The notes: generated by a model from the sequence alone, not told the origin. 64,000 bases of DNA from Apostichopus japonicus (GCF_037975245.1 NC_092561.1:14417001-14481000), one strand, 5' to 3'. Counted from the first letter of the stretch, positions 25,860 to 37,921 are shown. Made by a program: numbers and translations.

Positions 25860-26050
25860 ATCACCATAATCTATTGCCTGTTGTTTATGCACTTAGCAAA
25901 TGCTTCGAAGCAATCCGAGCAAACACTCCTACTGCTGCGGTAACCGCGAAGAGAAGAATGTTTGCCACTCATGTCATTCCTGAGACGATTGCTAGCGATA
26001 ATGGTACAGTATTTGTTTTCCGCGAAGTATACACTAACATTGTGACCAAT
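25860..26050 (+). pseudogene. Ty3/Gypsy integrase relic
   Basis: Reads MFATHVIPETIASDNGTVFV; IPETI-SDNG is the block around the second catalytic Asp of retroviral-type (Gypsy) integrases. The frame soon stops. No LTRs seen. Short, so the assignment is tentative. Confidence 0.5.
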
Positions 26051-26757
26051 TAATACATAGGTCGTATAGCCTACAGAAAGCACCAATACATTCGGGTAGC
26101 ATGGGAATCATTAAACAACATTTCAGTTAGTGGAAATTGCATGGTGTTACAAAAAATAATGATATTAATCTTGAGATAAAAATTCAACATTTTCCAATAT
26201 TGTAAAGAATCAACCCATAATCAACCACTGGAAAAAGCCCCAATCTTGGTCAAAAGTTTGACAGAAAAGGATGACATAGAGTTAATTTCTAGCTTCTAGG
26301 GAACAAGCTTTAGAACCTGGTCTGAGCAAATAAGCGTATATTGGAATTGCATCTTAAAAGGTCATAGAAACCATCAATGTTTGTAAACTCTCCTATTAAC
26401 TGAGTTCTCTCAAACTGTAATTCTCTCGAAATTGGAGATGCTCAGGTACTGACGGTGCAGACAATTTTTACCAGCGAGTTCAATTTGTTCCGTGGTTCAT
26501 GATACAATGACTACGTAATTGAATGACCGTAACGCAGTTATCTTGTTTAGTTTACAAAGCCGTGTTTCTGACAATATGTAGTGTGTTCTGGGAAGCATAT
26601 CTTCAGATAAAGCTAAGTAGTGACAAACAATCAGTTCAAAATGACTAGGGAAGAAATATCAAGTTTCATAATACATGTAGTTAGTTCCCCTAACTACATA
26701 TCGCTCACTGTAATAGTCTTTAAAAACACATTGGTATTCGGCTACATTCAAACTTAC

Positions 26758-26773
26758 CATTTTGGTCACGAGT
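26758..26773 (-). CDS. Anoctamin 16-nt microexon c6
   Basis: 16 nt reading TRDQN plus one base, phase 0 in and 1 out, between CTAACAG and GTAAGT. It is the only piece found that bridges the phase-0 array to exon c7, which needs one base. It restores the family spacing between the helix and YPLHDG. The intron before it is homologous to the array introns. Confidence 0.75.
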
Positions 26774-27002
26774 CTGTTAGAATGGAAGTTCACAAACCAA
26801 ACAATGCTAGTTAAGATGAGTAGAAAACCGTCAAGAAATGTAAACACATAGTTTGAAAAAGCAACTTCAAGGAAGTTTCTGATTTTTAATGACACAATAA
26901 AGTTCCAGATTTAACTTTAGTAACTTTTCATTCAGTTAACCATGATTACTGTAACAGAGATGTTAATATTATGGCACAATGAAAATAAAAATAAGTACTC
27001 AC

Positions 27003-27056
27003 AATATTTCTTCCCGCTTGGATCGTATTGCGGATGTTCTTCAAAATTTCATTAAC
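27003..27056 (-). CDS. Variable exon v28, diverged last copy
   Basis: 54 nt: VNEILKNIRNTIQAGRNI. Acceptor TTACAG, donor GTGAGT. It is separated from v27 by 3.4 kb. It could be a default or ancestral copy, or could be constant; the sequence alone cannot say. Confidence 0.85.
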
Positions 27057-30000
27057 CTGTAATTATGGTAAGTCACGGAGGAAAGATTGCAGCTTACTGA
27101 TAAGCAATAACGACAAGGAATGTAAACAATTTGTTTAACAAGAGCAAAGCATTTTCAAGATATTTAACGGCACAACTGTTCGAATCTATTCAACGACATT
27201 CTTACAGAATTTTCAGGAAATAACTGGAGAAAATACTAGCAACTTGTGACGATAAAGCAATTGACAGCACACTAGGACAAGGTCTTTCAATATCATAGAT
27301 CTTTATACCACATCGAAAGAGATTTAATAGCATAGATATTGTCAATAACCAAATAATTCTTAGAATCACCCAATTTCATCCCAAAGTCTAAATTGCTTGG
27401 ACCAAAGACTGGTTAATTTTTTTGACTGCAGAACAGTGCAAAACAGCTTTAAAAAAGGCCGATTTGACAAAACTTGAGAAATGCTGATTTTTTGTACCTA
27501 GTGTTTGTTTATAAACTGCTTTTGAATTATTATGTAAACTGCATGGTTTCAATCATCATCCTCTTATCTGTACATGTTTTAAGTTGTATGTTTGTACGCT
27601 AAGTGTTTAGAATGCTCCTATGCGACTTTCATACTATCAGCTCTGTTCTTTCAAACAGTTTCCTTGAATTTTTTAACTCTAATACTATCAACAACTTTTT
27701 TGTTGTAAGAGCTTTTCTTCGTGTAAACGTATTTTGAAGTCTTTAATGGTAATTCTCTAGATGAAGACTCAGTTCGATGTTAAGAATGCTTTTTATGATT
27801 TCACATCTGTAATCTTAGAGTTATTACATCTACATACACATGCGTCTTATGTGTAAGGAATTAAACAAAGTACTCAAGCATCAAGAGATCCATAAAGTTA
27901 TTTTTCAGTACAGGTGATAATACCACCCTCCTTTAAGCTTGATAATGCTAACCAATTTCATAAATTGGAAACGATCAAATGGTTCCCAAATACTATGATA
28001 TTAATGACTTTCAGAACCTAACAAATGAATAACTCAGCTTAATTCATCTCAATAGCTGTAGCCGATATAATAAATTGCACGACATATCCGGTTATCCCCA
28101 GCAACTGAACCACACTTATTGGTAATATGGCATTGAAACATGGTTTGACGGTGACATCTCCCCTTTTTTACAATTGGAATATGTTTGTTATGTTGATTTT
28201 TATCTTAAAAAAACAAGGGTGGTGGGTTTATCGAGGTGATTTTCACTTTCATATACTTTCATATATTTCTCACTTAAATGATAATATCGGAAGTATCTTT
28301 TGAGGTATGTGTACCTTGTTAAACCACAATGCTATTGTTGGGGTTGACTATTGAGCTGCATTTTCTTTGAAGTATTATGCCGGAGTAGTTATTTAGGTAC
28401 CATACCACAATTAGAGTAGTGTACGTCCGCGTGAAAGGTTAACCTTTGGAAAATAGTTCTAAAGTGACCTACTCTAGTGGCTTTTGGCATACTTTGAATC
28501 ATAATCATTATACATTTTGATACATGGATGTTGAAGTGGATGAACAAACTGATGGTGGTCTAAAAATCTGGAGGATTGAAGAAGATTAAAGGCATTATAG
28601 AAAATCCTGGGTGAAACATAGAGATAGCCACGAGAGACCTGGCAGATGGGTTGCAGAGCACCATGCTAACTTTGAGCTCTTGTAGCGCAAAATCTGAACC
28701 TTCATGGTGGCAAAAATCGAATGTTCTGTGATAGTTCAAGCCCTCAGATATCATATGGTGGGTAGGACATTTCAGTTGAAAACGTCAATCTATGCATAAG
28801 CAGCCTTGAAAAGTGACGAAATTTAGTGTGTAAGTTAATGGAGCACTTACTTGTGGCAGAACAACTTTGATGGGGGGGGGGGGGTTAATATCGACCTCGT
28901 GGATAATGCCTCATCTGACGTTATTTAATATTGTCTTGTCCTATGGTTTCATGCCTTCCACTACCAAACCAACTCTAGGTTGTGCTACTAGTGCTTCCCT
29001 TATATAATATCTTGATAACATTGTGACTAATAGTAGCACATTGGCATTGTGGACCGAAATGTAACGGTCGCATCATTTGCATATCTCGAAGACCAGTAGT
29101 ACTTCTTTCGAAGCTATTCCAAAGCAAATCAGGCGACTTTCATGACTTGTATTTCTGTCACAAGATTAAAATAAGGCATAAGCTACTTTTGTCAGAGTAT
29201 TCAATAGGATATAAAATACATCATTTCCTTCTGTATAGTCGCAAGAAAATGGAAATAGCAAGTTTGAATGAGAGTGACAACTCTCTCAAACACAAAACTA
29301 GGCAATACAAAAAGTTTCTGAGTTCTCGGTAAGACGCAAATAAGTTAATTTATACAACTTATCGCAACAAAGTAATCATAGTAATCGTATTGCTAAACAA
29401 TACCTTACTTAAAGGATTTATTTACTGAGCAAAGCAGAATGATAATGAAATCCCCCCAAAAAAAATTAATGCAAGTTCTCCAGAGAAAAAACATTCACAG
29501 ACCGCAGGTGGTTCGTAAGGATTTCAGTTACTTCGCTAGTGCATTCAATCACGTCCTTGTAAGTCTCAGGGTGTCGGCATACTTTGTTGATTGTAAAATG
29601 ACCTATCGAGAGTAATTCGTCGAGCAATTTAAATTGGTCTTACTTTATCTTCCTTCTCATCGTTGTACTGTGTGGTCCACTACAAACAAGTCGCTAAACC
29701 GATACGTCATTCTCCAGAAAAAGCTTTTGTTATGTGTGTGCTGCTGGCCCACGTGATCACCCTAACAACTTAATTCATTTTTTTTTCAAATTTAGTGACA
29801 TGTTAGTGACACTTTATTCACATCGTTTCCGAACTAATGCTTTACCAAATTCTTTTGTTAGCTTCTTTGTTCACTACCATCACATCAGAAACTCAATTCG
29901 TCCTCGTTCTGTACATGCAGTTACCAAGTTTTCTATATACAGCCTTCGTTGTCGTGCTGGTATGATTTGGAATAATCTTTACAGTTACTTTTGATCGATC

Positions 30001-30510
30001 CAACACGTCTTTAGTAGGGCATTTGCTAATAGACCTTTTTAGCTTATATTGACTTTCATCTACATTTTTCTTCTTGGGGGAGGGGAAGGTACTCAGTGAT
30101 GCGATGTATCAGCAGTATTTCGTATTTTTGTTGGAATGTTTTTCTTCCTGCAACGTATGTTTACTTTACTTGAATTTTTCCTCGGGAAATGTGCTCATGC
30201 CAAGCCCACAAGGGTTTTAAGCATACTTCCTCTTCATAACACTTGTTTCTAGTGATTACACTGTACGTCCTTTACTTTGCATTGCTGAACTATAATGAAT
30301 CAAATATAAGTCATTAAATATCTTACTTTTTTACTTTTTATCGGTATTTTCTCGCAAATTTTACTGTGAGTTTTCTTAAAGTCGATAACATCCTGAAACA
30401 TTTCAAACTTTTACTAAACGATTAGCTAATGAATAACACTTATAAATTATTCCTTTCATAGTAACGATTTTAATACAAAAGGGTTAAAATATATTAAAAT
30501 CGGCACTTAC
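27057..30510. other. Intron v27-v28
   Basis: The first 250 bases resemble array intron text. The rest has no further copies of the 54-nt exon that I could find; a LINE fragment lies at 29.7-30.0 kb. Confidence 0.6.
29700..29994 (+). pseudogene. LINE ORF2 C-terminal fragment
   Basis: An 86-aa stretch with YSHRFRTNALPNSF, SIRPRSVHAVTKFSIYSLRC and AGMIWNNL resembles the terminal part of LINE ORF2 proteins. Intronic (v27-v28), antisense to the gene. Confidence 0.5.
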
Positions 30511-30564
30511 AATCATGCTTAGGACTTTATCTGTACAGCGATCATTCTCCAAAATTTGATGAGC
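30511..30564 (-). CDS. Variable exon v27 (class A-like)
   Basis: 54 nt: AHQILENDRCTDKVLSMI. Acceptor AACAG, donor GTAAGTG. It shares the HQIL-DK-L pattern with class E but keeps both splice sites. Confidence 0.86.
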
Positions 30565-30943
30565 CTGTTAGTATGAAAAGACATAAATGGAGCATGCAAG
30601 TAACTGATAAAGCAGGAAGCCGACAAGATATGAAATACATGATTTCAAATAGCAAAGGAGTTTCCTAATTTCTAATGACACAATGAAGTTTGGAACATCC
30701 CGAATCATCTTAGATATTTTTCTTTAATTAAACATGATTTCTGTACATAGTAAAACCATTTAACTATGGCACTCAACAATATTACAGGAAATGAAACTTA
30801 TCCGGGTAGCCGATTTCACCTGAAACATTTCAGTCGTTTACTGAACGATTACCTATAGGGTATAATACTTATAAATTGCTTGTTTCATTTTAACAACTGT
30901 AAATGAAAAAAAATGTAAAATATAAATTAAAATAAGCCCTTAC

Positions 30944-30997
30944 AATCTTGATTAGGATATCATCAGTGATTTTCCCACCCTCCAAACTGGCATGAAC
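30944..30997 (-). CDS. Variable exon v26 (class C)
   Basis: 54 nt: VHASLEGGKITDDILIKI. Acceptor AACAG, donor GTAAGGG. Intact. Confidence 0.84.
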
Positions 30998-31310
30998 CTG
31001 TTAGATGAAAAGCCATAAAAGAAACATGGAAGTTAATGATAAACACGAAACCGACAAGAGATAAAAAATACACGACTTCAAAAAGCAAAGGAGTTTCCTA
31101 ATTTTTATGACAGAATGAAGTTCGGAATATCCCGAATCATCTTCGTTAACTTTCTTTCAATTAAACAGGATTACTGTACAGAGTAAAACCATTTTACTAT
31201 GGCACTCAACAATTTTACAGGAAATGAAACTTATCCGGGTAGCCGATTTCACCTGAAACATTTACGTCGTTTAATGAACAATTACCTCAGATACCATACT
31301 TATACATTAT

Positions 31311-32160
31311 GTATTTAGTTTATTTTATTTATTTATTTGTTTTGCCACAAAATTACAGAGTGGAGGGAAGTCTTCCGTAAAGCTTAAATGCTTAACTATG
31401 TGGAAGATTCCCTGAAGAAAGAAAGGAAAAAAGAAAAAAAATATTTATGTGTATAAATACATATACATAAGTATAAGTACAATTTAAATGTTCAACATAT
31501 ATATAGTAATTACATACAGGTATAGTTTGGTTTTAGTCAGTAACTAGCTATTATTTCCTTACAAAACCACTTCTTAAAGGATGTGACTGACATTTTACTC
31601 TTTAAATCGTTCGTTAGAAGATTCCATGTTTTTGTTGCACGGTTTTGTAGGCTTAAAGTTCCAATGGTGGTATTGTAGAGATTATAGTAGGCATGATTAG
31701 CATGCCCCGTGTTATGATTATGTACATCTCTGTTACTGGCTTGAAAACTAGTCAAAGGCAGCTGGTAGTAATCCATTCCAGGTCTTGTAGGCAAATAATG
31801 CAAGCTTAACTTTAATGAGATCGTGCAATTTTAGTAAGTTGAGTTTCTTAAATAGGGGACTGGTGTGCTCACGTGTGGCTGAGTGTGTTATGTGGCGAAT
31901 GTCTGCCTTTTGGAGTATTATAAGTTTGTTAAGGTTGGTGTTGTATGTACCAGACCAAATAATGGAACAATAAGTGAGATGCGGGACAATCAGGGTCTGG
32001 TATAGTGTTCTGAGTATGTTTTCCGATAGATAGTATTTCAACTTAGATAATATGCCAACATTCCGTGCAATTATACTGCATATAGTTGAAATATGGTTGC
32101 GCCAGCTAAGTTAACAATCAATATTTACACCTAAAAAGTTAGTAGTATAAACTTGCTTAA
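31311..32160 (-). mobile_element. 5'-truncated LINE inserted in the exon array
   Basis: Two frames cover the reverse transcriptase end: TLYQTLIVPHLTYCSIIWSG and LNKLIILQKADIRHI, then YNTTIGTLSLQNRATKTWNL to the terminal FCKEIIASY. One frameshift near 31,770 separates them. The 3' UTR contains TGGAGGGAAGTC and the element ends in short T-rich repeats. Same family as the copy at 52 kb. It separates v25 from v26. Confidence 0.82.
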
Positions 32161-32223
32161 TTATTTTATTGTAACAATTGTAAATGTAGAAAAGGTGAAA
32201 TATACATTAAAATAAGCACTTAC

Positions 32224-32277
32224 AATCCTGCTTAGGTCGTCATATGTGAAGTGGTTTCTCTCTAAACTTTCAAGATC
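32224..32277 (-). CDS. Variable exon v25 (class C)
   Basis: 54 nt: DLESLERNHFTYDDLSRI. Acceptor AACAG, donor GTAAGTG. Intact. It lies next to the LINE insertion in the array. Confidence 0.85.
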
Positions 32278-32942
32278 CTGTTAGTATGAAAAGTCATAAA
32301 ATAAACATAGAAAATGGTAAGCAGAAAACTGTTAAAAAATGTAAACGGTTGGTAATAAAAGCAACTTTAAGGAAATCTCTTAATGTTTAACGGCCTAAAA
32401 TAAGTTCCGAGTATCTCAAGCCATCTTCGTTAACCTTTTTGTCTTCAATTAAACAGGATTTGCTAATGAAGAATATTTATATATATTATTCCTTTCATTT
32501 TGAAGGGGGGGGGGGGGTAGTTGGGTTGGATGGTATATTGATGGCGGGATAAAGACGTTTACTCCGAAAATTGTCTGAAATGTATTCGATTTTAGTTTAA
32601 ATAGGAGAAGTATTTGTCGTTTTCAGGACTTCAGACAGTTTCCCCGATTTATAAACCTCACGTCTCAAGTGCAAAGTCGAAGCGTTTGCCAGCCGTCTTC
32701 GACTAAAGCTGCCTCATCTAACTCAACATCCAGATCTCGTACACGTTTCCAGCTTGTAGGCTCATTTACTATGGCACACAACAGAATGACAGGAATGAAT
32801 TCTATCTGAGATATCGATTACACTTGAAACATTTCAGTATTTTACTGAACGATTAGCTAAATGAATAAAACTTTTAAATTATTCCTTTCATTGTAAAGTT
32901 TTTCATGCAAAAGGGTAAAAATAGATTAAAATAAGCACTTAC

Positions 32943-32996
32943 AATCCTGCGTAAGTCTCCATCCGTACAGCGTTTATTGTCCAAAATTTGATGAAG
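32943..32996 (-). CDS. Variable exon v24 (class A)
   Basis: 54 nt: LHQILDNKRCTDGDLRRI. Acceptor AACAG, donor GTAAGTG. Intact. Confidence 0.87.
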
Positions 32997-33254
32997 CTGT
33001 TAGTATGAAAAGTCATAAAATAAACAAGCAAGTAAAAGATAAGCAGGAAACCGACAAGAAATGTAAACAGTTAATTTAAAAAAGCAGATTTCAGGCATTT
33101 TCTCACTTTTAATGACAGGTTAAAGTTCAGAGTATCTCGATTTATCTTTGATAACTGCACGATTACCTAAGGTATAATATACTTATGAATTATTTTTTCA
33201 TTTAAACAACTGTAAATGCAAAAATGTAAAATATACATTAAAATAAACCCTTAC

Positions 33255-33306
33255 AATCTTGCTTAGGTTGTCATAGGTGAAGTGTTTTTCTCCAAACTTC
33301 CATGAA
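33255..33306 (-). pseudogene. Variable exon v23 (class C, frameshifted)
   Basis: 52 nt between an altered acceptor (AACAAG) and an intact donor. A base missing near the middle breaks the frame relative to v25, which otherwise matches closely (HFTYD core). Confidence 0.75.
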
Positions 33307-33706
33307 CTTGTTAGTTTTAAAAGTCATGCAAGTAAATGGTAAGCAGAAACTGTTAAGAAATGTAAGCCGTTAAAAAAAGCAACTTTAAGGAATCTCGTAA
33401 TGTCTAACGGCCTAATAAAGTTCCAAGTGTATCTCGAGTCACCTTTGTTAACTTTTTATTCCATTAAACAGGATTTGCTAATGAATAACACTTATACATT
33501 ATTCCTTCATTTTGGTGTGGTGGGGTGGGGGAGGGGGAGGTTATACTGATGGCGGGCTGAAAATGTATGCCCCTCGAAGTGTCTGAAAGTTATTTGTTTT
33601 GAGTTGAAAAAGGAAAAGCGTTTGTCGTTTTCAGGGCTTCAGACAGTTATCCCGTTTTATTAACCTCACGTCTCAAGTGAAGACTATAGCGTTTGCCAAC
33701 CGTCAG

Positions 33707-33842
33707 CCGATACGCATAGCTGATACAGCAACTACTTTTCACGTCCCGCAACTGTGCATCAGTAATTACAACTTTGTGTTCGTATCACGGTAACATGTGT
33801 TACAAGTGGCACCAGTAGTTACTGTACTAGCTATGAGTATCT
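33707..33842. repeat. Intronic hairpin repeat H1
   Basis: Begins CCGATACGCATAGCTGATAC and ends TACTAGCTATGAGTATC; the ends are near reverse complements over about 35 bp. Includes the small palindrome GTAACATGTGTTAC. Lies between v22 and v23. Confidence 0.8.
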
Positions 33843-33995
33843 GTGGATATGAAATGAAATATATCTGGGTAGTCGATTACTCTTGAAACATGACAGTATT
33901 TTTTTTAACTGAACGATTAGCTAATGAATAATTCCTTTCGTTGTAAAATCATTAAATGCAAAAGTGGTAAACATTTGATGTTTATAGTAACTCAC

Positions 33996-34031
33996 AGTCT
34001 TAATTTGTTCTTTGTCTAAAATTTCATGAAC
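33996..34031 (-). CDS. Variable exon v22 (class B)
   Basis: 36 nt: VHEILDKEQIKT. Acceptor TTACAG, donor GTGAGTT. Differs from v8 by one residue (K for T). Confidence 0.86.
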
Positions 34032-34364
34032 CTGTAAGTATACAAAAGTCATCACTGTCACATGTGTTACAAGACATGAACAATAGTTACTGTACCAGCT
34101 ATGAGTATCGAGTGCATCCGTCATCGACTTAAGCTGCCTCTTCTACCTCAACATTCAGATCTCGTACACGTTTCCAGCTTGTAGGCTCATTTACTACGGC
34201 ACTCAACAAAATGACAGGAATGAATTCTATTTGGAAAGTCGATTACGTCTGAACATTTCAATCTTTTACTGAACGATTAGCTAAATAAATAATACTTATA
34301 ACTTATTCCTTTTGTAACGATTTTAAATGCCAAAGAGTAAAAATAGATTAAAATAAGCACTTAC

Positions 34365-34418
34365 AATCCTGCGCAGGTCTTTATCTTTATGGGGTGTATT
34401 CTTCATAATTAGACAAAC
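34365..34418 (-). CDS. Variable exon v21 (class A)
   Basis: 54 nt: VCLIMKNTPHKDKDLRRI. Acceptor AACAG, donor GTAAGTG. Open and spliceable although diverged. Confidence 0.82.
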
Positions 34419-34726
34419 CTGTTAGTATGAAAAGTCATAAAAAACAAGCAAGTAAAAGATAAGCAGGAAACCGACAAGAGATGTAAACAGTTAGTTTGAA
34501 AAAGCAGATTTCAAGCATTTTCTCACTTTTAATGACAGGTGGAAGTTCAGAGTATCTCGATTTATCTTTGATAACTTTCTTTCAATTAAAGATAATTAGC
34601 ATACAGAGTAAACCTAATTTCTTATGTCACCCGAACACATAACAGGAATAAAATTTATCTAAGTAGTCAATTTTACCTGACACATTTCAATCTTTTACTG
34701 AACGATAAGCTAATGAACAACACTTA

Positions 34727-34780
34727 AATCATGCGTAGTACTTTATCGGTAATATGTTTTATCTTGAAAATTTAATGAAA
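34727..34780 (-). pseudogene. Variable exon v20 (class E, donor deleted, stop)
   Basis: The acceptor AACAG remains. The third codon is TAA, and a deletion between two CACTTA direct repeats removed the donor and the adjoining intron text. Confidence 0.8.
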
Positions 34781-34936
34781 CTGTTAGTATAAAAAACATT
34801 AGAAGAAAAATGCCAGAAGAGAATAAACAGAAAACGGAATTAAAATGTAAACAGTTTAATTGAAAAGCAACATTAAGTATTTTCGTGAATTTTCATGACA
34901 CAAAAAGGTAAAAATAAGATAGTAATAAATACTTAC

Positions 34937-34987
34937 AGTCGTACTTTGGTCTTCATCGGTATAGCCCTCATTCTCCAAAATTTCACA
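34937..34987 (-). pseudogene. Variable exon v19 (class D, acceptor lost)
   Basis: The core EILENEGYTDEDQSTT is open with a good donor GTAAGTA. The acceptor position reads AAATTGTG with no AG, as in v3 and v10. Confidence 0.75.
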
Positions 34988-35033
34988 ATTTACATTTTTT
35001 AAATTTAAAATATGCATTAGAATAAGCACTTAC

Positions 35034-35087
35034 AATACTGCTTAGACCGCCATACGTGAAGCGTTTATTCTCCAAACTTTCACGAAC
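35034..35087 (-). CDS. Variable exon v18 (class C)
   Basis: 54 nt: VRESLENKRFTYGGLSSI. Acceptor CACAG, donor GTAAGTG. Intact. Confidence 0.87.
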
Positions 35088-35269
35088 CTGTGAGATGAAA
35101 AGTCATATCACAAACATGCAAGTAATGATAAGCAGTAAACCGACAAGAAGTTTAACACATGGTTTGAAAAAGCAACACAATTTCCTGCTTTTTCATGAAA
35201 AACTGAAAATATGATTACTGTAGAGAGGAAAACCATCTTACTATTGCACTAAACAGCATGGCGGGACAG

Positions 35270-35405
35270 CCGATATATAGCTGGTACAGCAACTACTGTT
35301 CATGTCCCTTAACTATGCATCAGTCACAACTACTTTGTGTTCGCAACACGGGTAACATGTGTTACAAGTGGCACCAGTAGTTACTGTACTAGCGATGAGT
35401 ATCGG
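35270..35405. repeat. Intronic hairpin repeat H2
   Basis: Copy of H1 between v17 and v18, with ends CCGATATATAGCTGGTAC and TACTAGCGATGAGTATCGG. Confidence 0.8.
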
Positions 35406-35566
35406 GTGGACAGGAATTGAAATATATCTGGGTAGTCGATTACACTTGAAAAATGCCAGTATTTAACTGAACGATTAGCTAATGAATAACACTTATAAAT
35501 TATTTCTATCATTGCAACAATTTGAAATGGTAAAAGAGTAAAAAGAAGATTAAAATAAGCACTTAA

Positions 35567-35621
35567 AATCTTGCCTAAGACTTTAAAGGGTAATATGTTT
35601 TATCGTAAGCGTTTGACTAAC
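35567..35621 (-). pseudogene. Variable exon v17 (class E, donor lost, stops)
   Basis: The acceptor AACAG is present but the donor is TTAAGTG instead of GTAAGTG. The length is 55 nt, and the reading frames contain TAA. Confidence 0.78.
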
Positions 35622-35782
35622 CTGTTAGAATGAAGAGTCATAAAGGAAACAGTGCGAGTAAATAATAAACAGGAGGCGGACAGAAATGTAAACAGTTAGA
35701 TTGAAAAAGCAACTTTAAGGAATTTAATGATTTTTTTTTTATGACACAAAAGGGTGTAAATTTGATTGTAATAAACACTAAT

Positions 35783-35833
35783 AGTCGTACTTTGGTCTTC
35801 ATCGGTATAGCGCTCATTCTCCAAATTTCCCAA
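35783..35833 (-). pseudogene. Variable exon v16 (class D, both sites lost)
   Basis: The core resembles NERYTDEDQSTT. The donor GTAAGT has become ATTAGT, the acceptor AG is absent and a base is missing in the first codons. Confidence 0.75.
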
Positions 35834-35878
35834 TTAAAATTTTTAAATTTTAAAATATGCATTTAAAAAAGCACTTAC

Positions 35879-35935
35879 AATAATACTGCTTATGCCGTCA
35901 TTTTTGAGGAGTTTCTTGTCCAAACTTTCATGAAC
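35879..35935 (-). CDS. Variable exon v15 (class C, 57 nt)
   Basis: 19 codons: VHESLDKKLLKNDGISSII. Acceptor CACAG, donor GTAAGTG. It carries one extra codon compared with the 54-nt copies and is the longest intact array exon. Confidence 0.84.
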
Positions 35936-36118
35936 CTGTGAGATGAAAAGTCATGTTTGAAACATGCAAGTAATAATAAGCAGTAAACCAACAAGAAGTT
36001 TAAACACACGGTTTGAGAAACAAACACAATTTCTTGCTTTTTAATGACAAAATGAAAATATGATTACTGTACAGAGTACAACTATCCTACTATTGCATTC
36101 AACAACATGACGGGACAG

Positions 36119-36255
36119 CCGATACTCATAGCTGTTACAGCAACTGCTATTCATGTCCCTTAACCACGCAACAGTCACAACTACTTTGTGTTCGTAACAC
36201 GGTAACATGTGTTACAAGTGGCATCAGTAGTTACTGTACTAGCGATGAGTATCGG
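36119..36255. repeat. Intronic hairpin repeat H3
   Basis: Copy of H1 between v14 and v15, with ends CCGATACTCATAGCTGTTAC and TACTAGCGATGAGTATCGG. Confidence 0.82.
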
Positions 36256-36416
36256 GTGGACAGGAGATGAGATCTATCTGGGTAGTAGATTACACTTGAA
36301 AAATGAAATTATGTAACTGAACGATTAGCTAATGAATAATACTCATACATTATTCCTTTCATTGTTACAACCTAAAATGCAAAAATTGTAGAAATTTGAT
36401 GTTAATAAGCACTCAC

Positions 36417-36452
36417 AGTGGTAATTTTTTCGTTGTCTAAAATTTCCTGAAA
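36417..36452 (-). CDS. Variable exon v14 (class B)
   Basis: 36 nt: FQEILDNEKITT. Acceptor TACAG, donor GTGAGTG. Intact. Confidence 0.82.
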
Positions 36453-36785
36453 CTGTATACAAAAGTCATCATAAAAAAAAAAACGTGCACAAATATAGCA
36501 GGAAACCGACAGAGAATGTAAACACATGATTTGATAATGAAAAGGAATTTCCTGATTTTCAATGACACGATGAAAATATGATTACTGTACAGAGGAAAAC
36601 TATTTTATTATTGCACTCAACAACATGACGGGAATCGAGATCTATCTGGGTAGTCCATTACACCTAAAACATGGCAGTATTTTACTGAACGATTAGCCTA
36701 ATGAATAATCCTTTTGAATAATTCCTTTCATTGTGACTATTTCAAATAACAAAATGGTAATTATCTGATGTTAATAAGAACTCAC

Positions 36786-36836
36786 AGTCGTAAGATCTAG
36801 ATCGATGAAATCATCGTTCTCTAAAATTCCATGTAC
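36786..36836 (-). CDS. Variable exon v13 (class B, long)
   Basis: 51 nt: VHGILENDDFIDLDLTT. Acceptor AACAG, donor GTGAGTT. Intact. Confidence 0.86.
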
Positions 36837-37157
36837 CTGTTTGTATACAAAGTCATAAGAAAAAAACGTACAATAATAGAGCAGAAAACAGACAGAGAAT
36901 GTAAACACATGATTTGATAATGAAAAGAAAGTTCGTGATTTTCAATGACACGATGAAAATATGATTACTGTACAGAGGTAACTATTTATTATTGCAATCA
37001 ACAACATGACGGAAAATGAGATCTACCTGGGTAGTCAATTACACCTGAAACATGGCAGTATTTAACTGAACGATTAGCTAATGAATACGGTAATTCCTTT
37101 CATTTTGACAATTTCAAAAACAAAAAAAGTAAACATTTGATGTTATTAAAAACTCAC

Positions 37158-37208
37158 AGTCGTAAGATCTTCATCGATCAAAGGATCGTTGTCTAAAATT
37201 TCATGAAC
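37158..37208 (-). CDS. Variable exon v12 (class B, long)
   Basis: 51 nt: VHEILDNDPLIDEDLTT. Acceptor TTACAG, donor GTGAGTT. The full-length form of class B, showing that the 36-nt members are internally deleted in frame. Confidence 0.88.
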
Positions 37209-37867
37209 CTGTAAGTATACAAAAGTTATCAGGAAAACAAAGTGCAAGATTAGCAGAAAACCGACAGGGAATGTAAACACTTGATTTGAAAATGCAAAAG
37301 AATTTCCTGATTTTCAATGACACGATGAGTTTCCGATTATCCCAGGCTAAAGATGAAGGCTCCGCGAAGTGTCTGATATGTATTCGTGTTTTAAAGTAAA
37401 GTGGAAAAGCGTTTCCAGACAGTTACCCCATTTTAATAAAATCACGTCTCAAGTGAAAACTCGAAGTGTTTGCAAACCGTCATCGACTAAAGCTGCTTCA
37501 TCTACCTCAACATACAGATCTATGATCTATGATGAGCAGGAAACCGACAAGAAATGTAAACAGTTAGCTTGAAATAGCAAATTTAAGGAATTTGCTGATT
37601 TTCAATTACACGATGAAGTTTCGAGTATCTCAATTTTATCTTTGATAACATTTTCAATTAAAGATAATTCCTGTACAGAGCAAAACTTATTTTTTATGGC
37701 ACCCGAACACATGACAGGAATGAAATATATCTAAGAAGTCGATTTTACCTGAAACATTTCAAGCTATTACTAAACGATAAGCTAAGGTGTAATACTTATA
37801 AATTATTCCTTTCATTGTAACGATTTTAAATGCAAAAGGGTTAAAATAGACTAAAATAGGCACTTAC

Positions 37868-37921
37868 AATCCTGCGTAGGTCTTCATCTGAACAGCGTTT
37901 TTTCTTCATAATTTCACGAAC
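37868..37921 (-). CDS. Variable exon v11 (class A)
   Basis: 54 nt: VREIMKKKRCSDEDLRRI. Acceptor AACAG, donor GTAAGTG. Intact. Confidence 0.88.

Larger units (their letters stand above)
19218..26757. other. Introns between c6 and c10
   Basis: Besides exons c7-c9 and the integrase relic at 25.9 kb, there is a poly-C/(CA)n patch at about 22908-22935. An 86-codon plus-strand frame at 24287-24547 has no recognisable domain. Confidence 0.55.

Noticed and set aside
26659-26895. 78-codon minus-strand frame as an exon
   Set aside because: It is array-type intron text read through; only the 16-nt segment with good splice sites fits the gene model.
31537-32041. Intact reverse transcriptase gene
   Set aside because: Only the C-terminal end is present, with a frameshift; it is a truncated LINE copy.
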